Shown here: positions 1 through 4,993 of the stretch, in pieces | Numbering within the stretch: the stretch's first letter is position 1 | How the letters are laid out: each line of letters starts with the position of its first letter | Origin: Candidatus Nanopelagicaceae bacterium | GTDB lineage: Bacteria; Actinomycetota; Actinomycetes; Nanopelagicales; Nanopelagicaceae | Assembly (NCBI GenBank): GCA_023262125.1 | Contig: JALRDT010000096.1 | Location: 1-7,595 of the forward strand | Length of the DNA: 7,595 nucleotides | Direction of reading: 5' to 3' | The notes under the pieces: generated by a model | What the model saw: only the letters and a program-made list of their open reading frames with translations | Told to the model about the DNA's origin: nothing | Databases searched by the model: none | Program-made: the position numbers and the translations under genes

Positions 1-2
1 GC

Positions 3-464
3 GGCGTGATCTTTCTGGACGAGATCGGCGAAATGCCTGCCGGGCAGCAGGCCAAGCTCCTGCGCGTGATCGAGGAGCGCCGTGTGCGGGCCCTGGGATC
101 GAACCGGGAAGTCGCCCTCGACATCAAGATCGTGGCGGCGACCAACGCGGATCTCTGGGAGCGCGTGAGGGAGGGCAGCTTCCGGGAAGACCTCTACTAC
201 CGCCTCAATGTTTTCCGTCTGCACCTGCTCCCTTTGCGGGAAAGGCCCGCGGATATCGCCCCCATCACGCGCTACTTGGTGTCAGACTACCTCCAGCGCT
301 ACGAGCTGACGCTGGACCCTGCCCGGATTGCGGCTGCGTTGGAGGGGCCATGCGCCACGTATGCCTTCCCGGGAAACGTGAGGGAACTGGAAAACTTCGT
401 GGAGCGTACTGTTGTGAGCGCTGCCCGTTTGGGCGACGGTCCGGCACTGGCGGCGGCGCTCTCT
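3..464 (+). CDS. Sigma-54-dependent transcriptional activator (AAA+ domain), fragment truncated at both ends
   Basis: This is the second half of the AAA+ ATPase domain of a bacterial enhancer-binding protein, which uses ATP hydrolysis to open promoters bound by sigma-54 RNA polymerase. The reading frame is open from base 3, so the gene starts outside the window. Counting from the GTG at base 6, visible motifs are Walker B (IFLDEIGE, residues 2-9), sensor I (AATNADL, 44-50), the arginine-finger region (FREDLYYRLNVFRLHLLPLRER, about 59-80) and sensor II (FPGNVRELENFVER, 121-134). Walker A and the GAFTGA loop would lie upstream. Homology fades at about residue 150. The frame then runs on to a stop at 489-491 through bases that are antisense to pabC, so the last residues are not native and the Fis-type DNA-binding domain is absent. 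GC is about 65%, unlike the rest of the window. Family call certain; specific regulon unknown. Confidence 0.9.
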
Positions 465-470
465 CAAGAT
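455..470. other. Junction between GC-rich sigma-54 activator DNA and actinobacterial pabC
   Basis: Two protein-coding signals end here in mid-domain from opposite sides. On the plus strand the sigma-54 activator loses family resemblance after its sensor II helix. On the minus strand the PabC-like aminotransferase loses resemblance after residue about 61 (HIIEIL), and its frame continues as arginine-rich antisense of the activator. Base composition drops from about 65% to about 46% GC across the same point. The exact base cannot be fixed by eye. A chimeric join is the simplest reading. Confidence 0.75.
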
Positions 471-650
471 TTCTATGATGTGCTTTCGTAACTCTTCTTC
501 CGCTGGCATTGGCAGGCCTAATGCGAGGGCAGAATTGAGAGCTCGACGCATATGTTGCGCCAAAGCTATCGGAGCTCCGTTGAGTGTCTTAATTGTTTCA
601 AATATCCCCGACGTTTTAGGGAATCCATAACCGTCTAAATCAATAGTCAT
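465..650 (-). CDS. pabC: Class IV aminotransferase, probable aminodeoxychorismate lyase PabC, N-terminal fragment
   Basis: The first ~62 residues match the N-terminus of the fold-type IV PLP enzymes (PabC, BCAT, D-amino-acid transaminase). A G-x-FETIK segment (GIFETIKTLNG, residues 15-25) is followed by a histidine-arginine motif (LAQHMRRALNSALALGL, 30-46). PabC eliminates pyruvate from aminodeoxychorismate to give p-aminobenzoate for folate. The PLP lysine and two-thirds of the protein are missing because the sequence is cut at about 465. The minus frame stays open to 282, but that part is antisense of the sigma-54 activator. The start at 650 is supported by a GGAGG ribosome binding site 8 nt upstream and by an 11-nt overlap with the end of pabB. 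The pabB neighbour favours PabC over branched-chain aminotransferase. Confidence 0.8.
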
Positions 651-798
651 CGAGTGAACCTCCGGCGATGGAGATGAGCTTGCGTGCTTTTAATTGCGTC
701 TCTTCCCATTCAAGGATGGGATCACTCCCCCATGTAATTCCAGCCCCAGTTCCAAATCTGATTGTGTTATCTGTTAAGCGCCATGTTGTCGCAAAAGA
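640..798 (-). CDS. pabB: Aminodeoxychorismate synthase component I (PabB), C-terminal fragment
   Basis: Reading the minus strand from 798 to the stop at 642-640 gives 52 residues with the C-terminal signature of the chorismate-binding family: IRFGTGAGITWGSDP followed by EWEETQLKARKL. This is the core around the conserved G-G/A-G-I-x-x-x-SDP and E-x-x-ET-x-x-KA motifs of PabB, anthranilate synthase TrpE and isochorismate synthases. PabB aminates chorismate to aminodeoxychorismate, the substrate of the PabC encoded directly behind it (11-nt overlap), which favours PabB over TrpE. More than 80% of the usual length is missing. Upstream of about residue SFATTW the expected IRTF-type motif is broken and an in-frame stop appears at 825-823, where histidine kinase coding begins on the other strand. 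The gene is cut, not merely running off a contig edge. Confidence 0.85.
   Translation of the reverse strand, partial: SFATTWRLTDNTIRFGTGAGITWGSDPILEWEETQLKARKLISIAGGSLDDY
659..663 (-). promoter_or_regulatory. Strong Shine-Dalgarno (GGAGG) for pabC inside the end of pabB
   Basis: On the minus strand GGAGG lies 8 nt before the ATG at 650, within the last codons of pabB. It fixes the pabC start and indicates translation of both genes from one mRNA. It contrasts with the leaderless-looking starts of promoter-proximal genes further right. Confidence 0.7.
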
Positions 799-800
799 AT
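780..800. other. Second junction: head-truncated pabB abuts head-truncated histidine kinase
   Basis: PabB (minus) is recognisable up to codon 783-781 and possibly 798-796. Histidine kinase coding (plus) is recognisable from about 800. The two genes would be head to head, yet each lacks its 5' portion and no intergenic region or promoter remains. This fits removal of the DNA between two divergent genes, or a join of two unrelated pieces. GC shifts modestly, from about 46% to about 38%. The breakpoint is uncertain by some 15 bases. Confidence 0.65.
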
Positions 801-1310
801 TTGCAAAGGAGATTGCAGAGCTCTACCAGGATTGATCTGGCGAGAGATTTACATGATTCATTAGCCCAGGAGTTAGTAGCAATCGGCTATAAGTTAGATT
901 TACTTATAGCCGACTTGCCATTTAGTAGCCGCGCTAAGACCAGAGAAATTAGAGATTTAGTTTCTGCCGCTACAGACCAAGTCCGTAAAGAACTATTTGC
1001 TCTAAGAGCAATTGCTGGAAATCCTATAACTCAAATAAATAGATCCGCTGCTCCACTCTCACTCGATATACAGGGAGATCCATCTACCCTAGATTCAAGA
1101 AAATTACGGATCGTCAATGAATTAGTACTAAATGCTGCCAGCCATTCAAAAGGGCGCAAAATTAGATTAGAGATTACGGATCACTCTTTAATCGTTTCCG
1201 ACGATGGAATTGGGTTATTCGGTATCTCTGAATTGGTCGATGAATTAGGCGCCCAACTTGAGATTTCTTCTACCAAAGCGGGCACAAAAGTGGAGATACA
1301 TTTCCCATGA
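783..1310 (+). CDS. NarL-type sensor histidine kinase, catalytic part; N-terminal sensor missing
   Basis: The protein has the HisKA_3 dimerisation/phosphoacceptor helix with motif RIDLARDLHDSLAQEL, the phosphorylated histidine being His24 from the ATG at 783. A GHKL ATPase domain follows: N box NELVLNAASH (Glu113, Asn117), G1 box DDGIG (Asp141-Gly144), and a final GTKVEIHFP strand. It autophosphorylates and passes phosphate to the response regulator whose ATG overlaps its stop (ATGA, 1307-1310). At 175 residues it is a kinase core only; membrane or sensor segments expected in this class are absent. The first codons lie on the pabB junction, so neither the ATG at 783 nor the TTG at 762 is likely to be the native start. 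The ATP lid between G1 and the FGISELVDELG helix is short for the class. The signal is unknown. Confidence 0.85.
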   Translation: MLSQKNLQRRLQSSTRIDLARDLHDSLAQELVAIGYKLDLLIADLPFSSRAKTREIRDLVSAATDQVRKELFALRAIAGNPITQINRSAAPLSLDIQGDPSTLDSRKLRIVNELVLNAASHSKGRKIRLEITDHSLIVSDDGIGLFGISELVDELGAQLEISSTKAGTKVEIHFP

Positions 1311-1918
1311 AACTATTAATAGTAGATGATCATCAAATCGTGCGTGAGGGCATTGCAAATATTGCCAAACGAGAAGGAATTGAAGTAGTTGGCGAGGCGC
1401 AAAATAAAGAAGAGGCAATTGCGCTTATTGCAGCAACTACACCAGATGTTGTAACAGTAGATCTATCTTTACCAGATGGCAGCGGTTTAGAGATTGTCAG
1501 ATTTGCTCGTCGTAATGATCAAAAAATTGGAATAGTGGTTATTTCAATACTGGATGATGATTCAAATTTAATTGCTTGCATGAACGCCGGAGCAAGTGGT
1601 TTTGTTTCAAAGACTGCAAATCTTGAAGATATTCTTAGCGCCATTTGTAGCGCTCATCGATCTCCCCTTTCATTTACTAGTAGAGGGCTAATTAGAGCAG
1701 TCAATTCCAGAGTGTTTAGAGGCACATTGACTCCTAGAGAGATTGAAATTCTCTCTAAATTATCATCTGGATTAAAAGGTGAAGAACTAGCAGGAGAGCT
1801 ATTCATTACTGAATCAACTTTAAAAACTCACCTTGGATCGATTTATCGGAAGTTACAAGTAAGAAATAGATCAGGTGCGGTCTCAGAAGGAAAGCGCCGT
1901 GGCTTAATCGCTAATTAA
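1307..1918 (+). CDS. NarL/FixJ-family response regulator (REC + LuxR-type HTH)
   Basis: A full-length 203-residue two-component regulator. The receiver domain (1 to about 120) has the acidic pair Asp7-Asp8 (IVDDHQ), phosphoacceptor Asp52 (TVDLSLPDGSG), Ser80 in the switch position and Lys102 (GFVSKTA). The C-terminal LuxR/GerE helix-turn-helix (about 141-200) reads LTPREIEIL, then an ITESTLKTHLGSIYRKL recognition helix. It binds DNA when phosphorylated by the kinase encoded just upstream. The ATG overlaps the kinase TGA, and a GGAGA lies 10 nt before it within the kinase gene. Its 3' end overlaps the convergent glycosyltransferase by 15 nt. Targets cannot be read from the window; no repeated half-sites for it were recognised. 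Confidence 0.95.
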   Translation: MKLLIVDDHQIVREGIANIAKREGIEVVGEAQNKEEAIALIAATTPDVVTVDLSLPDGSGLEIVRFARRNDQKIGIVVISILDDDSNLIACMNAGASGFVSKTANLEDILSAICSAHRSPLSFTSRGLIRAVNSRVFRGTLTPREIEILSKLSSGLKGEELAGELFITESTLKTHLGSIYRKLQVRNRSGAVSEGKRRGLIAN

Positions 1919-3037
1919 TTTAATAAATTTGTTTGCCCAGATCTGCCAATCCCACTGTTCGACAGCCCATTTTCGACCTGCTTGTCCCATGGCTTTACGG
2001 TCAGTTTCCAATAATTTAATCAAGCCTGCTGCAACTTCATCTGTATCCCTACCATTTACTACTAACCCGGTTAAGCCAGGAGCTACCGCATCGGGTGCAC
2101 CACCAGAATCACCGGCTAACACTGGCAGAGCGCAGGCGCTTGCTTCTAAATAGACAATTCCAAGACCTTCAACTTCTAACCCAGCCATTCTGGAACGAGA
2201 TGGCATGGCAAAAATATCTCCTACGCAAATGTATTTAGTTAAATCTTCATGTTGAACGCGACCAGTAAATGAAACATGGTTTTGTAAGGAACGTTCTGCT
2301 ATCAAATTATCTAATGCTTTTCGATATGAACCAGTTCCGACAAATAGTAAATGAGCCTTTGGATGGCTTTTCAAAACCCGAGGAAGCGCTTTGATTAATT
2401 GATCTTGCCCTTTGCGTGGCACCAATCTTCCGACTGAAACAATTACCTCTTTCTCAGTTAAACCCAATTCAGATCTCAACTTTGTTGCATCAATTGGTTT
2501 GAAAACTTGGGTATCAATTCCGGGGGAAATTTGCACCATGGCATTTTTTGCGCGCGTTGTTAATGGCTTTGATATCTGAGATTTTGTATAGGAGCCAAGG
2601 TAAGTCAAATGATCGACTGAATTACCTATCAAACGCATCAATAAATTAAACAGCGGAACTTTTGCCCACCAGACCTCATGACCATGTGTAATAGCAATTT
2701 TTTTAGGGACATTTAGGAACTTACTCATTAGAGCAAGCGGCGCAGCCGCTCCGAATACCAAAGCTTGAGGATGTTCCGCATTAATAACATTTCTCACGGC
2801 CATTATTACACGTGGAGTCGGAAGCAACATCTTGGATTTATCTCTAATTACTTTTACGCCAAAATCCTCCAACCATTTTGCGTCATATGTAGCGGTATCG
2901 CCTTGTTGAGATGTGTAAACAATCACCGAATCCTTTGGAAGTCGTTCCACTAATCCGTGAATAAAAGTTTCGATGCCGCCTGCACGTGGCCCAAAATCAT
3001 TTGTCACAAAAAGTGTCGCGAATGGCTTTGATTGCAT
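1904..3037 (-). CDS. pimB: GT4-family glycosyltransferase, probable PimB-type phosphatidylinositol mannosyltransferase
   Basis: A 377-residue GT-B fold glycosyltransferase of family GT4. The N-terminal domain has the GGIETF loop (residues 20-25) and ITHGHE (116-121). The C-terminal nucleotide-sugar domain has VGRLVPRKG (Arg204, Lys209) and an E-x7-E motif within VEGLGIVYLEASACALPV (Glu290, Glu298), then SGGAPDAV. The combination AMPSRSRMAGLEVEGLGIVYLEA is typical of mycobacterial and corynebacterial PimB', which adds the second mannose to phosphatidyl-myo-inositol monomannoside at the inner membrane face using GDP-mannose. GT4 assignments below family level are risky, so the substrate is inference. 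The start at 3037 agrees with the N-terminal beta strand and a leaderless-type promoter 6 nt before it. No signal peptide is visible, as expected for a cytosolic, membrane-associated enzyme. Confidence 0.82.
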   Translation of the reverse strand: MQSKPFATLFVTNDFGPRAGGIETFIHGLVERLPKDSVIVYTSQQGDTATYDAKWLEDFGVKVIRDKSKMLLPTPRVIMAVRNVINAEHPQALVFGAAAPLALMSKFLNVPKKIAITHGHEVWWAKVPLFNLLMRLIGNSVDHLTYLGSYTKSQISKPLTTRAKNAMVQISPGIDTQVFKPIDATKLRSELGLTEKEVIVSVGRLVPRKGQDQLIKALPRVLKSHPKAHLLFVGTGSYRKALDNLIAERSLQNHVSFTGRVQHEDLTKYICVGDIFAMPSRSRMAGLEVEGLGIVYLEASACALPVLAGDSGGAPDAVAPGLTGLVVNGRDTDEVAAGLIKLLETDRKAMGQAGRKWAVEQWDWQIWANKFIKLISD

Positions 3038-3043
3038 GTTTCT

Positions 3044-3049
3044 ACCCTA
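3044..3049 (-). promoter_or_regulatory. -10 box for leaderless pimB transcript
   Basis: On the minus strand TAGGGT (3049-3044) is followed by 6 nt and then the ATG at 3037. This places the expected transcription start at the start codon itself. There is no Shine-Dalgarno sequence in the gap and no clear -35 hexamer 17 nt further upstream. It overlaps the opposite-strand -10 by two bases. Confidence 0.55.
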
Positions 3050-3053
3050 CTAT
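3048..3053 (+). promoter_or_regulatory. -10 box for leaderless RibD_C-type gene
   Basis: TACTAT (3048-3053) is followed by 6 nt and then the GTG at 3060. No ribosome binding site precedes this GTG. The box supports the GTG as the start and a leaderless mRNA. It overlaps the pimB -10 on the other strand, so the polymerase can occupy only one of the two at a time. Confidence 0.55.
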
Positions 3054-3059
3054 TTCGCC

Positions 3060-3554
3060 GTGCACACAGTCGCCACATTGGTTATGGGTCAGGATGGTTC
3101 TACCTCAAAAGATGGCTCCTCTGCAGGGGTTTCCACCAATACAGATCGTGAGCGATTCTTAAAGCGTCGCAGAGAATTCGATTGCATCATCATCGGAGGA
3201 AATACAGCTCGCGCAGAGCGATATGCAATTACTCCTTGCCCACTAATTGTTATTTCTAGACATAAATCAAATGTATTACTCACAAATCCAAATGCGGTTT
3301 GGTGGAATCTTGATCCCGAAGAGGCTCTTATAAAAGCTAAACGAGAATTTGGTCCAGATGTTCTGATTGAAGCTGGTCCATCACTATTACTAGAATACTT
3401 AAAAGCTGGATTGGTAGATCAGTTGGAAATTTCAATAACCCCAATTACCGGCGGAGATCATCTTATTGATTTAAATGAAGCCCTTCGTGGTTTCGAAATA
3501 ACTGAAGACAAGCAAGTTGAAGAGACTCGCTTTGTTACTGCTAAAAAGCGCTAA
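3060..3554 (+). CDS. Short RibD C-terminal-domain (pyrimidine reductase family) protein
   Basis: This 164-residue protein has the dihydrofolate-reductase-like fold of the RibD C-terminal domain. The first strand carries a DGS variant of the usual S-x-DGK motif (VATLVMGQDGSTS, residues 4-16). IIIGGNTARAERY (44-55) matches the NADPH-binding G-x-x-T-x-R segment, and VLIEAGPSLL (101-110) matches the E-G/A-G-P-x-L motif. Relatives reduce 5-amino-6-ribosylamino-uracil phosphate in riboflavin synthesis with NADPH, but many members of this family in Actinobacteria have no proven substrate. It is shorter than the usual ~220 residues, mostly between the first strand and the GGNT motif. The GTG at 3060 is preferred because the ATG at 3084 would remove the first beta strand, and an upstream extension to 2973 would run through pimB. 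No deaminase domain or other rib gene is in the window. Confidence 0.75.
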   Translation: MHTVATLVMGQDGSTSKDGSSAGVSTNTDRERFLKRRREFDCIIIGGNTARAERYAITPCPLIVISRHKSNVLLTNPNAVWWNLDPEEALIKAKREFGPDVLIEAGPSLLLEYLKAGLVDQLEISITPITGGDHLIDLNEALRGFEITEDKQVEETRFVTAKKR

Positions 3555-4368
3555 TTAGAGCAACGCCTATTACGGCTGCGATGCCACCGATGTATTGAGC
3601 TTTATGTAATCGTTCATGCAAAATAAAAAATGCAAGCAAAACTGTAAATACTGGATATAAGGCGCCGAGAACCATACTGATAGCAACTGGTCCAATATTT
3701 ACAGCAAGTCCAAGAGCGGCATTTGCTGCAAAGTCAGCAATACCTACGAAAATTAATGAAGGCAAATTTTTGCGGCCAAGTCCGCCAAAGCCCTTTTTTC
3801 GAATTGCAATTGCAATAGTTACAAATGCAGTAGCAATTCTCATGCAGACCATTGTCAAAATAGGCGCTTCAGCTGCACCAATTGCCATAAAGGTAAGTGC
3901 ACTTCCAAAACCTAATGCAGCCCCGCCTGCAAGCAGTAATGGCTTTAATGAAACTCCTTGTGAAAATTCTGGACCACTTGTTAAAAATCCACCAACAATT
4001 GCCAAGGCACATCCGATTGCAGTTAACGTGCTCATGGTCTCTCCGCCAATTAACGCCACAGACATTGGAATCAAAACCGATAATGAACTAATTGGTGAAA
4101 CCACACCCATGCGTCCAGTTGATAAACCGGCATAAAGACAGATCAAACCGATATAACCAAGTAATCCAGCTGCTGCACCAGCAAAGAAGATCTTTGCAGT
4201 AACTTGTGTTTCTCCAACTGCAATTGTTAAGGCAAAACCAAAAACCAAGCTAATTAATTGGGTGGCACCTAAAACACTAATTGCTGGATAGCGTTTTGAG
4301 ATTCTGCCACCTTCAAAATCCGAAGAACCCCAAAGAGCCGCAGATAACAATGCTAATAGGCTCGCCAT
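3541..4368 (-). CDS. EamA/DMT-family transporter (10 transmembrane helices)
   Basis: A 275-residue hydrophobic protein with two repeats of about five helices, the pattern of the drug/metabolite transporter superfamily. The first helix carries the ALWGSSDF motif (residues 11-18), where members usually have W-G-x-x-F. The end of the penultimate segment has FFILHERLHKAQYIGGIAAVIG (247-268), the conserved glutamate-containing motif before the last helix. Members export amino acids, nucleobases, sugars or drugs by exchange or proton coupling; the substrate here cannot be inferred. The ATG at 4368 is supported by the start of the first helix and by TAAGTT 6 nt upstream. Its last 14 nt overlap the end of the convergent reductase gene, leaving no room for a terminator between them. 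Confidence 0.88.
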   Translation of the reverse strand: MASLLALLSAALWGSSDFEGGRISKRYPAISVLGATQLISLVFGFALTIAVGETQVTAKIFFAGAAAGLLGYIGLICLYAGLSTGRMGVVSPISSLSVLIPMSVALIGGETMSTLTAIGCALAIVGGFLTSGPEFSQGVSLKPLLLAGGAALGFGSALTFMAIGAAEAPILTMVCMRIATAFVTIAIAIRKKGFGGLGRKNLPSLIFVGIADFAANAALGLAVNIGPVAISMVLGALYPVFTVLLAFFILHERLHKAQYIGGIAAVIGVALISAF

Positions 4369-4374
4369 GCGGAG

Positions 4375-4380
4375 AACTTA
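4375..4380 (-). promoter_or_regulatory. -10 box for leaderless EamA transporter gene
   Basis: On the minus strand TAAGTT (4380-4375) is followed by the six bases CTCCGC and then the ATG at 4368. The spacing matches the other leaderless-type starts in the window. No convincing -35 was found. Confidence 0.5.
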
Positions 4381-4390
4381 TCTCATATAT

Positions 4391-4425
4391 CCCTAATTTT
4401 CCCCATTGGTTTGAGAAAATTGGGG
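4391..4425. repeat. Inverted repeat between divergent EamA and DUF3000 genes
   Basis: CCCTAATTTTC (4391-4401) can pair with GAAAATTGGGG (4415-4425). This gives 11 positions with one G-T pair, separated by 13 nt. The right arm ends two bases before the DUF3000 start codon and contains that gene's presumed -10 position. The left arm lies just upstream of the EamA promoter. It could be an operator controlling either gene. An RNA hairpin is less likely because transcripts from both sides appear to start downstream of it or inside it. Confidence 0.45.
4415..4420 (+). promoter_or_regulatory. Weak -10-like element for DUF3000-rnd operon
   Basis: GAAAAT ends 6 nt before the ATG at 4427, the same spacing as the other promoters here. 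It matches TANNNT at the second and last positions only. No Shine-Dalgarno precedes the ATG (the nearest purines, GGGG, are adjacent to it). The position supports leaderless transcription; the hexamer itself is weak. Confidence 0.3.
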
Positions 4426-4426
4426 C

Positions 4427-4993
4427 ATGAATGAAGAGCAATTTAATCAAGCCATCGCCCTTCTTTCGAATTTCAAGCCACGAGTTGAAATCACTTTAGA
4501 TGAAATTCCAGCACCACAAAAATTAGCGAAGTTTGCTTATGCACTAAGCGCCGATGTATCAAATGGCTTAATTGGTGATGCTGAGGCCGAACTTGCAAAT
4601 GGCAGATTCGTAATTTTGCACGAACCGGGTGGTCAAGACACTTGGGAAGGTGAATACCGTTGCGTTACTTTTTTAAATGCGGATTTAGAAACTACTGAAG
4701 CTGAAGATCCATCACTTCCAGAACATGGTTGGACATGGTTAATGAAAGCTTTGGAAGATAATGGTTGCCAATATGCAGCACCTAGTGGCACCGTCACTAG
4801 AGCGATTAGCCATTCTTTTGGAAAACTATCAACTGCTTCCGATGGTGGCGAAATTGAGATTAGAGCATCCTGGAGTCCCATAATTTCAAAACCTGAAGAT
4901 CTAGTCGGACATTTAGAAGCTTGGTGCAATCTGCTGGCAGAGATTTCATATCTCCAACCAATCCCAGAGGGAGTTGCAAGTTTTAGAAGATGA
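4427..4993 (+). CDS. DUF3000 family protein, function unknown
   Basis: This 188-residue soluble protein carries the hallmarks of DUF3000, a family found in Actinobacteria. They are an ALSADV segment (38-43), GRFVILHEPGGQDTWEGEYRCVTF (59-82), HGWTWLMKAL (99-108), SGTVTRAISHSFG (119-131) and IRASWSP (144-150). No catalytic motif is recognised and no function is established. There are no membrane helices or signal peptide. The stop TGA overlaps the rnd start (ATGA), so the two are translationally coupled. DUF3000 next to an RNase D homologue is a recurring actinobacterial arrangement, which suggests, without proving, a role linked to RNA processing. Length is normal for the family. Confidence 0.9.
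   Translation: MNEEQFNQAIALLSNFKPRVEITLDEIPAPQKLAKFAYALSADVSNGLIGDAEAELANGRFVILHEPGGQDTWEGEYRCVTFLNADLETTEAEDPSLPEHGWTWLMKALEDNGCQYAAPSGTVTRAISHSFGKLSTASDGGEIEIRASWSPIISKPEDLVGHLEAWCNLLAEISYLQPIPEGVASFRR

Noticed and set aside
282..464. Extension of the pabC frame past position 465 on the minus strand
   Set aside because: It is arginine-rich antisense of the sigma-54 activator's conserved sensor II region and shows no aminotransferase resemblance, so it is read-through beyond the junction.
785..835. Plus-strand frame giving VVAKEFAKEIAELYQD before a stop, overlapping the kinase start
   Set aside because: It looks like a helix but is only about 17 codons long with no start. The kinase frame through the same bases continues into the conserved phosphoacceptor motif.
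1929..2153. Plus-strand small open frame inside pimB, and similar open frames inside EamA, DUF3000, rnd and FTR1
   Set aside because: All lie opposite or within strongly conserved genes, have no family motifs, and show no promoter or ribosome binding site.
2973..3059. Upstream extension of the RibD_C gene to an earlier start
   Set aside because: It would overlap the beginning of pimB on the other strand and adds no family resemblance. The GTG at 3060 has a -10 box at the correct distance.
3084..3086. ATG at 3084 as start of the RibD_C gene
   Set aside because: It would delete the first beta strand (VATLV), which the family conserves ahead of its DG motif.
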